Origin: Ligula intestinalis
Lineage: Eukaryota > Platyhelminthes > Cestoda > Diphyllobothriidea > Diphyllobothriidae
Length of the DNA stretch: 64,000 nucleotides
Reading direction: 5' to 3'
Assembly: GCA_036362985.1 (NCBI GenBank)
Contig: JAYGXS010000002.1
Location: 97,424,717 to 97,488,716 of the forward strand
Of the stretch, positions 46,885-58,969 are shown in pieces. A program made the translations under genes and the position numbers. Numbering within the stretch: position 1 is the first letter of the stretch; the number at the start of each line of letters is the position of its first letter. A model generated the notes under the pieces. It ran no database searches, had not been told where the DNA came from, and saw only the letters and a list, made by a program, of their open reading frames with translations.

Positions 46885-47960
46885 CCTCAAACTCCTTGAC
46901 GAACGTTCACCGACCGCCAACGGAACTCACTTGTCCTGTTACGCCTTTGCATTGGGCGTCATTTCTCGGGCCTTGACAGTAGCCCTAGCAGCTGCCTGCA
47001 AAGACAGGGGAGACTGGAATGGCCATTTCTAGCTTATTAGCCGTCATCAGCCAGCCAATCTCAGACTCACATGATGCAGCACCCGAGCTTCGAACTTGCG
47101 ACCTTTCTGATCATACACTTACGCCCTAACTATTGAGCCACGGGCTCGTAAACTTGTCATTTTAGGTCGGGAGCTATTGACACTCGTTGAGGAAACTTCC
47201 CCGACTGCTATCGGAACTCACTTGTACCGCTCCATTTTTGACTTGGGCTTCATTTCTCGGGTCCTGACAGCAACTGTTGTAGCGAATATTATTGGCAGAT
47301 AGATTTAATGGTAAAGACAAGGGAGTCTGGAATGACTAGTTCTGGCTTATGAGCCGTGGGGGTTTCGTATGGTGTACCACAGGAGTCTGGGTACGACTAG
47401 CTGACAACGGCATGTTCGCTTGTATTAGCAAGCCAGAAATTATCATCCTAGGTTCCCTTGTTTTTGCCGGCAATACTATTTGCATATTATAACCTCGATT
47501 TAGTCATTTGTACGAATTGAAAACGCATTTCAGAATTTTAGTTGACTTTTCACTAGAAATTATTAGAAGTTTCAGTAAAGACGAGAAAGTGGCAGTTGCT
47601 GTAAAATGCCGGCAGTGCAGGTGTGTTGGACCAGAATGAGGAATCTCAGGCCGATAGAACTGCCGACAAGAGGCATTTGAGTGGCCATTTCTGGCCTTTT
47701 TTATGTCTTCAGCCAGTCATAGCCAGACCTAAGTGGCTTCCTACCCGATTTCTTTGATCAGAGCTTCATGCCCTAACAATTGAACCACGAACTCGTTGTT
47801 TTGTCGGCTTAAATCAAGGAATATTGACACTCATTAATTAGCGCTCACCATACCGCTAACGGAAGTCATCTGTGTCGGTCTTCCTGGGGTCTCGACAGAG
47901 GCCCTGACAGCCCTTATAGCTGCTAATGTAGACAGATTTTATATCCGGGAAAGAAAAGAG
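46885..47960 (-). repeat. Cluster of tRNA-derived SINEs
   Basis: Copies at 46885-47270 and 47660-47950 (minus) and a mixed-orientation remnant at 47320-47470. The first copy reads, on the minus strand, cccgtggctcaatagttagg (A box) and gtcgcaagttcgaagctcgg (B box), then ggctggctgatgacggct. Flanking leaders (gacactcgttga, ggaactcacttgt) are repeated as well. Several nested insertions are likely. Confidence 0.8.
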
Positions 47961-47999
47961 GTAATAAAATGGTCATTTCTGGCATATAAGAAGTGGATG

Positions 48000-48180
48000 C
48001 GATCAGTGGAACAAGAATTTTATTTGCCAGAAGTTTTGCATTCCATTGAGAATCCTTAATCATAGGTGATGATAACACCGTCATTGTCATGCACAGATAG
48101 GGTTGAGACGTGCACAGGTTGCATGTTATTTGCAGATAATAGTGGTCATCTGCGTGTAATTAAGGATCCTCGGCAGAATC
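48000..48180 (-). mobile_element. Penelope-type terminal sequence
   Basis: Minus strand: cctatgattaaggattctca ... gcaaaacttctggc-aaataaaattcttgttcc. It is the CTATGATTA variant also seen at 54.64 and 55.12 kb. Confidence 0.5.
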
Positions 48181-48186
48181 CAAAAC

Positions 48187-48491
48187 TTACTTGTACTTTT
48201 TATGGCTGCGATCATGACTGATCAAGCCGGCCTCAATTATGTCCTGTATAGTGCTTCGCCACGCGCTAAGGTCCGTGGCCGCAGACCTGGATAGCTCGAC
48301 CCATTCTCTTCGCCAGCACCGGAAACTGAAGGTCCGAGAACCACTTCCATGTCCTGATGGACTGAGTCGAGCCAGGTTTTGAGTTGACCCCCTCTTCGAT
48401 GTTTCCAATTACGCACCGGTTTTAAGTCGAGGACAGTAACACTGAGCTCCGAAAGGTCAGGCAAATAAAACTCTTGTTCCAGTGATCGCAT
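48187..48491 (-). pseudogene. LINE polyprotein C-terminal tail, frameshifted
   Basis: Minus strand, one frame: KHRRGGQLKTWLDSVHQDME, VVLGPSVSG. A second frame: FRCWRREWVELSRSAATDLS, AWRSTIQDIIEAG. The pieces join end to end at one frameshift (near 48330). This ending (RRPGGQ-KTW...W-RDII-EAG) is that of LINE polymerases of flatworms, from recall. Penelope-type ends flank it on both sides in inverted orientation (48000-48070 minus; 48450-48520 plus). Confidence 0.7.
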
Positions 48492-48539
48492 CCTCTGCTT
48501 CTGAACTGCATCCTAGAACTTGCATATTCTCTACTTTTG

Positions 48540-48670
48540 GCATTTCTGGCTTGTTGGCCGTCGTCAGCCAGTCATAACTAGCACCAGGTGGAATCTACTG
48601 ATTAATGCTCTGCGTCTGAGTCATACGAGTTATTTAATATTCTCATCTTAGCCATTGTGCCAATCTTGTT
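48540..48670 (-). repeat. tRNA-derived SINE, truncated
   Basis: ggcatttctggcttgttggc and cgtcgtcagccagtcataac are the family tail; the tRNA-like head is decayed. Confidence 0.6.
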
Positions 48671-48774
48671 CTCCGTCATCCGACTACACCCAATGATCGG
48701 CTTTTCGACATTTGCTTTCGTATGAAATCTAAATTACGGAAACAATTCAATGTTACTATGCGAATAAATTTAAG

Positions 48775-49310
48775 GTCCAGATAAAATATCCCTTTCATCA
48801 TCCCCGGAAGAGGAAGAGGGGAATAGGCCGAGACAACGACAAGATGGCCAGATTACTATTGGAAAGTTGGTCCTCGACTGGCACACTAAACAGAGCCATG
48901 TACTTTCATCCCGCCTACGAAGCGCTCCGAAAAAGGCTAACATCGGCTCAGAACGGAGCAATAGGTCGAGCGGAGAGAAATAAGCTGAGCCGACAGCTGG
49001 CATCCACAAGCAAAGAGGGTGGAAACGCTCACGAGACACAAAAATGACTTGACAAACACCCATGAAAGTGCAAGCAATTCAAACAGCTACGAAAATCTAT
49101 CGGTTTAATCGATTGACACATAGACATTAAGCAAGGCTACTGGTCGGACCCATTCGTCTGACGCTAACAGGAGTGCAGACACCACGTTCTGACGATGGAA
49201 GTGAGCAAGCTTTTGAAACATCCGCCACAATACACTTCGGTCCCAGAAATCGTCACCTTTGCTTCTTCCTCTTCCAGGGATGATGAAAGGAACAATTAAA
49301 TGTGTTATGT
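48775..49310 (+). pseudogene. Penelope-like element tail, GIY-YIG core deleted
   Basis: Open for 67 codons (48844-49047): ARLLLESWSSTGTLNRAMYF then HPAYEALRKRLTSAQNGAIG, the region after the endonuclease. The lead-in (atttcatcatccccggaaga) and tail match 62452-63170, but about 190 bp containing the GIY-YIG core are missing here. Ends with a CTGACGA ... GAAAC motif at 49189-49219. Confidence 0.75.
49189..49222 (+). ncRNA. Hammerhead-like motif, CTGACGA type
   Basis: CTGACGA, TG, GAAG ... CTTT, GAAAC, ATCC. Position 7 of box 1 tolerates C in known hammerheads. GTC after GAAAC is altered to ATC, and helix II is only four pairs with one G-U. Probably inactive. Confidence 0.35.
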
Positions 49311-49503
49311 GAAGAGTGGGACTGTAGGTTGTGTGCTGCACGCGTAGATATGTAGGTCAGTCTTGCTGACCGCTCTGCTCACGCCAACTTCCAAGCATTA
49401 TCTTGTTCTCGGAAAGCAGCATCTTCTGGATGAGATCCTGAGGTAGAGGCAGCACCAGTCTGCTGCCCCTTAAACACCCCCAACCGGAAAACTCCCCATT
49501 AGG

Positions 49504-49522
49504 CCCCCCCCCCCCCCCCCCC
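49504..49522. repeat. Homopolymer of 19 C
   Basis: Uninterrupted C run; G-quadruplex-prone on the other strand and error-prone in sequencing. Confidence 0.98.
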
Positions 49523-49679
49523 ACCCTCTTTGGACGGCGATGCACGGCGTCTTTCGCATGGTCGAAATACCACGTACCTCCAATTTTCCGACCCCTGAAG
49601 ACCGTATTAGTTTTCCTTGAGGTGACTAAAATTGTCTGTCGTAATACACGCTGCGCTCGCAATTTGGTGAAGTTAATGG

Positions 49680-50050
49680 GTGGAGCTCCGGCCGCTGCCA
49701 TCTTCTTCCCTGTGGTGGGGGAAGAAGGGGTACCCCAGGTGGTAATTATAGCATATTCTGCCTAGATGAGATTTGAGGAAGTTGGCAATCGAACGAACGT
49801 GTGTCCGCAGCCGGGAGGCCGGCGTCCGAAGTGTCAGGACGTGGAAGTCTACACACAGGGGTTCGCGTGTGTGAGTCATTCCCTGGGAGACGATTGGTCA
49901 AACCGGACTGGGGTCACCACTGGGTCACCACAACCGGATTGCGTTTGCCGAGCCTGTCAGCTGGGTGTGCACCGCTTCGTTTATTGTCCGCCGCTGTGTG
50001 AACGAAAGGGGCAAAGGATACTTTGCCGTTACACGCTAATTTAAATTGTA
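49680..50050. other. GC-rich block, unidentified
   Basis: A 92-codon plus frame (49766-50044) with several Cys has no known motif. Probably repeat-derived; not matched elsewhere in the window. Confidence 0.35.
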
Positions 50051-53000
50051 TATGTAAGTCGACATGCACCTGCGGATGCAGGTACACTTGGCGTACGTAA
50101 AGGCGACTGGCAGCCGGTGCCGCTGAGCACTTGTCGATTTAGCTTTTCAGGCAAAAAAAACAGAGTACCACGATCTTCTATCACTAAACACCTGGTAGAT
50201 AGTGATCACTCTGTCACCCTCAAAACTGCTCTCCGATAACTATTTGAGGTACAAAAATTCGGATCCTGGCAACTTTAAAGCATCATTTATACCGCGAGGA
50301 AAACCAGACCTCTGCAAGCAGCGTGACCACATGGTCACTCTTCAATTTCTTTTGCTAATTAGGAAGCTTGGTTTCATCAGGACTTGGTTTGCGCCAACTG
50401 CCTCATCCCTATTTTCTACCTAAAGGCTGATTAAATTAAGTGCCGTTCAGTTGATTGATATTTACACTGAAATATGATTCTTGCTGTTATACATGGACAT
50501 TCTGTGAAATGTAATCTGCTGTATACTTCTAACGCAACGACGGAATTCAGTTGAAAAGCAGTCGCGAAATTTATAGAATTCAGTAAACCCTGCTGTCTAT
50601 GCCTGTTTTAAATTCATACCGGAAAACAAATGCTTCAAATCAAAAATTAGTCACCCTCCTCTGTTTCGGCCTTTTTACGTATGCTTCTGAGACCTGACTA
50701 AGGTTGACGCTGCGCATAGTCAAGTCGATAGAGGATTCTTATAAGTCTGTATCTTTTTTGGTGGGAGAACTCGTAGTGGCAGCGTGTTACCTTGGAACTC
50801 TTATCTTCGCAAACCTGATCTTAAGCTGTCGATGGTCAATGAATGCAATTAGACTTTGTATGAAATAGACCCATAAACTTATAACTGAAATATCCCTTGC
50901 AATTCAGACCAGCGGGGAACTTGGCCTCAAGCTATCACTTATGTTTTTGCGTGACATTGTTTTCGTCTGATAATGTTTCCAGCTAAAGTGGGTTATCTTA
51001 CTCGTGAAATCAAATGCTTTTTACAAATAACTCCCTTTTATCAAACACAGTCCAATTGGTGGCCCCCAAAGTCTTACAGAAATAAAGTAATTGGCGTTCT
51101 TCACAATAGGGCATATAGCGATTTATAAAGGAATGTAAATTTTTATAGAAATACCAGATTTTTTAGATAAGAAAATATTTCAAAATTTGGACTTCGGGCG
51201 TACCAGGTAAATGTTAGATTTACATGTAGAAGAAGCCTGCTCATACAAAATCACTGAGCGAATAAAGCAGAACAAGTAACATTTCGTTGCAAAGCAAAAC
51301 TTTTGCAAAATTTTTGGATACATATGCTTTCTTATAACGAGCAATGGCCGATACCGAACAGCCCAAATTTCGAGTATTTATTCCAATACGTTTTCACGAG
51401 AATTGCTAGTTTTTTTTCTTTCGTTTATGCATTGCTTGAGCTACATTGGACTAAGGCAACCACATTTTTGCTTGATTTGGCCTACTGGAAGCTCACAGGA
51501 GCAATATATCTCGTGAGCTCAGGTGTGGACATGCCGGTCAGTGACTAATAAATTTAAATGGAAACGTCAGGTGCAATTCTAAATGTGCCATTTTTCGTAC
51601 ACTTAAAGTAATTTCCTTCCGTCACATTCCTTTGCAATTATTTTGGGATTTCGGATTTTCCTTGAAATGATAATTAAGCCTTAACTGCTTTCTCTGGTTC
51701 CAGTCGAGTGACCATGAATAATGATGAGGTTCAACGTGGTTACCAACGTAATATATATTTTATAAGCATTCCCCTAAATAATGAGTTTTTTAACATTCTT
51801 TTTTATGTAGCTGTCTGTTTGTGTCATGGAGTCAGAACTACCCAACCATGTCAACTGGTTGCCGAGATAGATGAACGACCACAAAAAAATTCCCGAATGA
51901 ATATGCCTAGGGTTGATTAAAAAACATTTTATAACAAGTCACCACTTGAAAAAGAGTTAAAGTTATATAATTTTGCGTCGGCTGTCTATTTACTTTATTT
52001 TTTGAAGATTCAATCAAGATCGAATGGAAAATTTTGGACAGTTTTTGAAATTTCCCTAAAATTAGGGATGCATCTTCTGTTATAAATGAACGAGCTGACT
52101 TTTCTATTCATACCGGAACATTTTCAGTATATTTAGTTATTTCTAGGCTGAGTTCTTAAGTAACAAAAACAGAGCACAGTTGCAATAATATCAACGGCGA
52201 TTTTGAGAAAACTGCTTCGCAATATTCCGCGACAATTACGATTATACAATCAATTTGGTTACTTTATCAGAAAAGAGTCCCCAAGGGCATTCCTCACATG
52301 TAACCCTTCAAATATAAAATGTGCATTTAAGGTGGGGTAAAGCAAATAACAGCCTCATAAGTTAATTGCTCATTTTGATAGCACAGAACTTGGCAGATTT
52401 ACAAGATGTAATTTTTAAACTTATTTCGCTCACCTTTTCATAAAAAATGTGCCATCTCATAATTGCACTAACCCCAATGTCATGGATGCAAAACAAAACT
52501 ATCTGTTTTATAAACACCTATAATTATAAAGTTTCTGCTCTTTATGAGTGTTCTTTTATAGGAAAATGTGAACAACCAAGATGCTTTGGTGAGGTTGTAT
52601 CTAGCAGTCTTTTTTAGGTCGTTAAGTATTATAGCTACCTTCTTAAATGTTTAAGTAGGCTGAATTACCTGCAAACTTCTGGTTTTCTACGCGCCATACA
52701 TCGACGTTGCAGGAATTTTCTGATGGCATTGAAATGCAGAACGGTGCTCCGAAGGCAAACACATTCCATAACTGCTAAATTCGGCAAACTAAGCAAAATT
52801 GGCCTTCTGAGCTACACACGGGAACTACCACTTACTTGCAAATTTTAAGTAGAATGATTTGCCTAACCTCCTGGCCTTTCGTACTGTGTTAAGCTTTTTC
52901 TAGTTGGTTTTGGTGATACCACTGGAAAATGTCCCTCAGTGACCTCACCCGAGGTTTGGGCACACACCCCCTACATGCACGCGTTCGCCTTTGGTCGATG

Positions 53001-53790
53001 ATATATTCAGCTACCTTCAGTGTCTTCTCCCAAGGTTTGAGTACGCGACCCAACTTGCCATCGTTACTGTCTTATTCGGCATTCAAATTGGGTTCTTATT
53101 CCTTCCCTGGCATGCCCTGCCCGTCCTCTTCCCGAAAATCACTCGTTCGTATGACTGAGGGGCGTGCTTCACACTTTTCGCAGACGACCCCACGACACAA
53201 TCCTACCTAAGCTTTTTCCACAGCGTTTAATAACACAGGAAATTCCTTAGATATCAACAAACGCCGGTTTTTACGCATTTCTGCCTCTTTTTTCCCAGTA
53301 TACTGCTATAAACGGAACTCATTTCTAGAAAACAGCATTTTGCGCCACAAGTCAACCCGACAAAAAAAATAAACACCATCAAATATGTGTCAATCCTTCC
53401 ACTCAAATTTTGATTTTCTTATTTCATCAGATGCGCAATCTACTTTACCTTAAAGATTTCACTAGTGCAATGTTATTATTTAAATACTTTTTATCTGTTC
53501 TGATAGTTTAGACTATTTATATTCAGGGATGAATGCAGACTAGCCTTTTTTACCTCTTGGAGGCTCCTGAGTTCACGGACTTCGTGGCAATTATAAGGGC
53601 TGCGCACTTCTGGAAATTATCTTGCATTGGCTAAACAACTAAAACGTGATTTTAGTATACAATGATTCGCTATTTTTCAGTTTTATTGTCCACTTTATTT
53701 TACGCTTGGCTTCACGAAAGTCAAGATTACTTCAATATCTTGACATGCTGTGTGTTGGTTTCAGTGGTGTCATTTTTTCCTTTCCACCTC
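50051..53790. other. AT-rich intron sequence
   Basis: No gene seen. A GC-richer island at 52929-53210 has a 93-codon frame without known motif. 52690-52830 resembles the tandem units at 24.4-24.9 kb. Confidence 0.5.
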
Positions 53791-53796
53791 TTCCAG

Positions 53797-54128
53797 GCAT
53801 AGCTGGTTGCATCTCACGAACATCTACCGCCCCATTGGATCGTGTCAAGGTCATATGGCAGGCGCGCGGCGGAAAGGCGGCCTCGACGGGTTTGATTGGC
53901 TCCTTCAAAACAATGCTCCGCGAGGGCGGCTACGCCTCCATGTGGCGTGGAAATGGAGTCAACTGCATCAAAATCGCGCCCGAGTCAGCCATTAAATTTC
54001 AGGCCTACGAGTTCTTCAAGAAGCTCATCCGGGGCGATCGTCCGGATCAGACTGTGGCCTTGCAGGAGAAGTTTCTAGCCGGCGCTATGGCCGGTGCCAC
54101 CGCACAGACTCTCATCTATCCCATGGAG
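53797..54128 (+). CDS. SCaMC carrier, exon 2 (first carrier repeat)
   Basis: Encodes the end of the linker and the first mitochondrial-carrier repeat. The acceptor is tttccacctcttccag|GC; the two first bases complete the Gly codon begun in exon 1a or 1b, giving LVAG-GIAGCISRTSTAPLDRVK. The first carrier signature is PLDRVK, followed by the matrix helix and MWRGNGVNCIKIAPESAIKF, typical of SCaMC proteins, then AYEFFKKLIRGD. The start of repeat 2 is KFLAGAMAGATAQTLIYPME. The exon is 332 nt (2 bases plus 110 codons) and ends in phase 0 at GAG|GTTCGT, a somewhat weak donor. The intron thus cuts the second signature between PME and VLK. The protein sits in the inner mitochondrial membrane and exchanges ATP-Mg or ADP for phosphate, known for the family. 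The frame runs on to 54218 but those extra codons are intron. Confidence 0.95.
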
Positions 54129-54629
54129 GTTCGTGCGTTGCTATTTACAATCTTTTTTATTGACTTTTTGATGATGCAATTAGTCGTGAGGGATACAGCG
54201 ACTACGGAGGAAATCTAATTGCTCCAAGTTTGCATGTCAATTCCCTTGGAAAGTAAATCGGGCAGAATGGAGATCATACTTGCAGCCGACGCCCATGATT
54301 GATGTCCGGCGTCCTTGTTCAAGGTCAGGTGCTTGAAGGTCATCCAATATCACAGTGACGCACTGACCAGCGGGCACTTGATCGACTTACACACACAGCC
54401 GTCCAGGTAGTCGCGACGTTTGAACATGTCCATTTACCCTACCCTCGGCCGACACAAGCTACGCCGCCAGACACGACATCTCTCGGGTAACGTCACACGT
54501 AGCAATTTTTTTAAAAAACACACTTTAACCTAGTCCGCTATCCTACCTAAGCAACTGCCGTGACAGTCATTGTCTTTCAGGTAGTCAAACTTATACCTCA
54601 GAAGAGGGAAATGCGACCATTGCCCTGAG

Positions 54630-55200
54630 GTTTCGGATTCCCCTGGGAATCCTTAATCATAGGAACTGGTATTATAGTCATATGCATGCGCAAATAGGCT
54701 TGAAACATCCACAGGTTGGACGATATTTGTAGTTCATAGTGATAATCTGCGTGCGTACGTTAATTATCTGGTTCTGTATCCAGCGCTCGCGTCTTAATCG
54801 GTGCGGTACGGGCTCGACACTGTGATTTTCTCGTCCGTGTTGGATGTGAGCTTGGTAATTGCGCGACAATTATGCTCAGTATCGTCCGAGTTGTTGTTGA
54901 TGAGCACGGACCTTTCCGTGCGACTGATTCGCTTCCTTAGGCAATGTCTCAGTACGCAATATGGGAACGCTAAATCATTGCGCTTGTTGATGGACTGGGG
55001 GCCTGAGAACCATGACTTGAGCAGCTTCCGGCTCAAGCGGTTGTCACCTCTTGCAAGGATTTCGGCCTCGTCAAATTTTTAACTCTATCCGCGCATGTCT
55101 ATGACTATCATATCATTACCTATGATTAAGGATTCACGACAGACTCCTAAATATCAGGAAAATAAAACTCTAATTCCAGTGGTTGCACCTATTTCTTCTT
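54630..55200 (-). pseudogene. Penelope-like fragment between inverted terminal sequences
   Basis: Minus strand, 80 codons open: SRKLLKSWFSGPQSINKRND, FPYCVLRH, NNNSDDTEHNCRAITKLTSN, typical of the C-terminus after the GIY-YIG domain. Terminal sequences with CTATGATTAAGGATT lie on both sides: 54635-54662 (minus) and 55117-55135 (plus), each followed by a tcagg(g/a)aaata-like end. The core of the endonuclease and the RT are absent. Confidence 0.75.
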
Positions 55201-55965
55201 GAAACTCGCGCAATCACCTCTTATGGCAAAGTTATACCTGGCTTAGCCAGTGTCCACGGCCCCCTGAGACAAAAACTTCGGGTTTTGTCACCAATAAACC
55301 CCTCATTTCGATTACTTCTATATTTAAGCTTCCACGTGGGATTCAGCCTAATGTAAGTTTATTCATCTAAGGGCTACCTACGCGAGCAAGGATCCAGAAC
55401 TCATTCTCCGAGTCGTGCTTTCCTAATCCTTTCCTGTCTAATTATATGCAGAAGCAGATGGCACATTAGATAACTGTGAAGAAAAATATAACTTCCCTGT
55501 GAATTTCACCGGTTCTCTTCTGGAACATCCGTTATGCCTACGACTGCGTTCTCTGAAAAACCAATCACTTTTACACAGCTGAAATCCATGGCGTCGTTAT
55601 TTGCAGTACTTTTTTGAAGTTTGAAAGGTAAATTTTAGGCACAAATACTAGACGTCTATAAGTGTATGGAATAAATTATTGTCTCACCTACTGCATAAAC
55701 TTCGTCAGTTTTTTCATTGGTCTCGAAGTTTCACTTGTAGCGGAAACTTACAATGTCCAGTCAGAACTTCAGACGAGCTGGATCCTAAAATTGGTTGGGC
55801 AACCATTTTTAACACAATAAAAGGTAACCTCTAGAACGCCTTTGGGGAAATAATCCAAAAGGGAGAACGTGGTAAATATGTAGCGGTCTGAGTAATGGTT
55901 GAACTTAAAGCGTTATTATCCTCAGGCCGAATCCTAGGTTGGAATTTATAAAGCAGAAGTTATCT
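55201..55965. other. No recognisable gene
   Basis: Intron sequence; nothing supportable. Confidence 0.4.
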
Positions 55966-55969
55966 GTGC

Positions 55970-56440
55970 GAGGGATTTATTGCGTATAGAACGGTAAATT
56001 GCTGGCCCAGGTGACAGCGACCACTGGTGAAGCCTGGGCTAGTGTTGACTCCGTCCAGCCAGACCTGAGAGAGCTGCTTAAGTAGAAAGACAGAGCAGGT
56101 TCAAGTGTTTAGTTGTTGGTGTGTTGCAATAGCCCGAGGGGATGTCGCCTTCAAAGTCCCCTGCTACGTAAGCCGAAGAAGTGACATGGTGAGTGGCCCT
56201 AAGGAATGTGTACTTATTTGGACGTGCGCGTATGCGCGGCAATGTGCGGACGTGTGTGCGTCCCTGAATAAGCTTAGGTCAACTGTGTAAGCCACCGGAA
56301 AGCCTAAGGACAGTGGACGCTGGCACAGCTGTTTTCGGTTAGCCAGAAGCAGCTGCGAGGTCAAGCGGGCGACAGTAACAGAAAGCAGTTGGAGCAGTCT
56401 TTTGTGTGAACGCATAACTTTGGGGAAGCGTGAATTAAAA
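55970..56440. repeat. Repeat E, copy 2
   Basis: Second copy of the sequence at 38690-39180, diverged. Confidence 0.6.
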
Positions 56441-57540
56441 ACTAAGGGTGTTCGCGCAGGTATGATTACCTCAAATATAAAAAAATCTGTCATTAATGTG
56501 GCTCACTCCTGAGGAGGCTGTTTTTGCAGATCTGCTTGCACGCGTGTAGCAAGCGTCACCTCATTGCAAAAAAAACTTTCCATCTTACTGTCTGCGTGCG
56601 TAAACATACTGTATGGCACTGTCTCCAGACATAGAACCCTAGTTTCTTGCGAGGTTGTGTAACTGCAGGCTTGCTGTAAGGAAGCAACATGCGCCCGCCT
56701 TAAATTTAATAATGTCACAGGTGGAACCCATTACTGCCAACTAGCATCATCTGCCGTGCGCCAACCCTGGGTCAAAAACATTGTGTTGAGTCAGCCCTAC
56801 GAAGGGCTGTTTGGCTGACACGGTGCCTACTCCGCCTGTGGTCTGCTTGACACCGTGCCCAGGTAGCGGTGGGGAAGAGTGAGTGAGTTAGATCCAGCGC
56901 GTGGCACCGTTCCAACACCACTCTGCTGTAGAGCTCACAGTGGACCTTCATGGTCTACAGCATCTACTTAGTTGCGCCACTGATAGTTTAAAAAGCACTG
57001 CAACGGAAAGCAACATCAACTGTTTGAAGATGCTGTCAGATGCATTAATAAATGCAGAATGAGGTAGACAGTTGTGTGTCTATTTTACTATAATGTCGTT
57101 TTTGTCTCCAAACGCAGTCCCTGTTCTTCAACACATGGTGGACCTCATCGAAATCTATAGTCAAGTAACACACACCCGCAGGCCTTCTACAATACCTATC
57201 TGAACCTTTGACTTTACAGAAGGTCTACCCATATCCCCTCGATCCCAGCAGGTAGTTTTAATCGGTGTTTGTGCTTTTCTGAGCCTCAGAGCACAGCAGG
57301 GCTTTCCTTGGTTTTTGCCTTCTTACCTCTGTCCACCGAAAGCTGTGCTATATTTTACGAAGTTTGGGCTAGGATACTGCCGTTACAGTTGTTGCCAAGA
57401 ACCACACAACTTTCTTGACTTTGTATAAGTTTGATCATTGCTGGAATGCCAGTGTGAATGCATTTAGGAAAACTAAGAAATAATAATGAACATATGTAGC
57501 TTGTTAAGTACTTCAAAGAGCTATAGGAGCTAAGGCTACG
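56441..57540. other. No recognisable gene
   Basis: Intron sequence; a 71-codon minus frame (56503-56718) shows nothing known. Confidence 0.4.
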
Positions 57541-57544
57541 ACGG

Positions 57545-58000
57545 TTATGGCCTTAACACCTACAATCTTCCAGACCCTCGTTCCTTAGGAGATTGGAGAG
57601 AAGACGGTGGAAAGACGAGAGTAGACGGAACAGTGTATTGTTTACAGAAAAGTTATGGGAAAGTTGCCAGTCCATCCGGCATGGCTGTACGGCCGGAGGG
57701 CGCATGAGCGCGCGGCCTCCAACCCGTCTCGCTCAGAGCCGATTTCCAAGTGAGGTCTTTGACTATTCGGGCCAGAAGACAGAGCGGGAGATAGCTTTCA
57801 TTGACTAGGTCGGCCTGGTGATTTTGGGCAGAGAGGCAACTTGCGTCGGGCACGCGTGCAAGCTCCCCATTCGTCACCTGGTTTTTGAGCGTAGATGCGG
57901 GGACCGTGATTGGCTGATCGAGACGTCAAAAACCGCGTCGGCGAGCCGTTGGGAAAGTGCACTTCGATGCGAGATAGTCAGCCAGGCACGAGCCGCTACA
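57545..58000 (-). mobile_element. Diverged solo LTR of the TRIM family
   Basis: The end gcacgagccgctaca (to 58000) and inner blocks (gtcggcctgg, attttgggcagagaggcaac, gattggctgatcgagacgtc, gggccagaagacagag) match the LTR family. An extra GC-rich stretch (57680-57730) suggests another subfamily. The left border is uncertain and no clear target duplication was found. Confidence 0.8.
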
Positions 58001-58239
58001 GAACTATAAGAATTACTTAGTGTTTGTAAAAAAACAATAAAATTTTCTTGATAATCCCGTGGTTCTAGAGACTTAAAAAAGAGCTATAAATTTGAAAAAT
58101 TAACTTAGATATTGTGTTAACTTGAATACTTGAAGCAACCGCTTCCTCTAGATAGAAAGAACTTTTCTCAAGTCAAAATATTCTGTAAATTTTACCGTTA
58201 TTCAATGAGTATTTATTGAATGTCGTCAAAAAATGTGTC

Positions 58240-58395
58240 ATCGTGGTGCCGAGGTAGGGTGGCAAACCCCATGACCAAAGGTCCCGGGTTCAAATCTCGG
58301 GGGTTCCGACCCTTGAGATTGGGTTTGACTGGCTGATGACAGCTAACAAGCCAGAAATGGCCATTCCGGTCTCCCTTGTCTTTGTCGGATCCACT
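58240..58395 (+). repeat. tRNA-derived SINE, best-preserved copy
   Basis: A-box-like TGGTGCCGAGGTAGGG (58244-58259) and B box GGTTCAAATCT (58287-58297) at pol III spacing, then a shared tail: gactggctgatgacagct, aacaagccagaaatggccat, ctcccttgtctttgtcgg. It ends in a (TA)n run. It is not a tRNA gene: no acceptor-stem pairing. Confidence 0.85.
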
Positions 58396-58969
58396 CCATA
58401 TATATATATAGATAAATTTCGCTTCTGTTTGACGTTTACACCAAGACCTTTAAAGTAAGGTATACATAAAGAGCATTTGCCAAAGGAAATTGTTTTCCGA
58501 TATTAGTTTTAATGCGAATGGCAACGTTTCTGATATCAAGAAATGCCTCAAAACAGCAAACCACATTGTCGAGAGTGAATCATGTCCGCAGTGGACTTGC
58601 GAAACTACTACACCTAAGATTCATAAAAAATCTTCCCATAAAAGGTAACCTCTTAGAAAGTATTTTGATTAGATATTCAGCTAACGAACTTCTGCGTTTA
58701 TTAACTTTTTCCAACGCCATGTCACAATTAAATTTAAGAATTTTGACAATTTTTTTAAGTTTCCTGAACATAAACGATTCAATTTGACTGGAGATGAAAG
58801 ATGTTTTGGCAAAAGTTGCTTGTGAAGTCCCACTCATATACCCTTAGTTCACGTACTTTTTTTCTGCAAAAGCGGTGAGTATAGAGTTTAAGGCGGTGAA
58901 GAAATAGGATAGGCAGAGAGAAAATTTTCAGCAGTAAGGGTCAAGTAAAAAAATTTCGTTAAAGTTGCT

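Larger units (their letters stand above)
24118..53796 (+). other. Introns after exon 1a (29.7 kb) and exon 1b (8.0 kb from 45838)
   Basis: For the 1a transcript the whole interval to exon 2 is intron; exon 1b lies inside it and would be skipped. For the 1b transcript the intron is 45838-53796. Both share the acceptor at 53795-53796. Most of the interval is repeat sequence, described separately. The N run and the LTR element lie inside it. Confidence 0.85.

Noticed and set aside
58244..58300. tRNA gene
   Set aside because: A and B boxes are present but no acceptor stem or anticodon arm; the shared tail shows it is a SINE.
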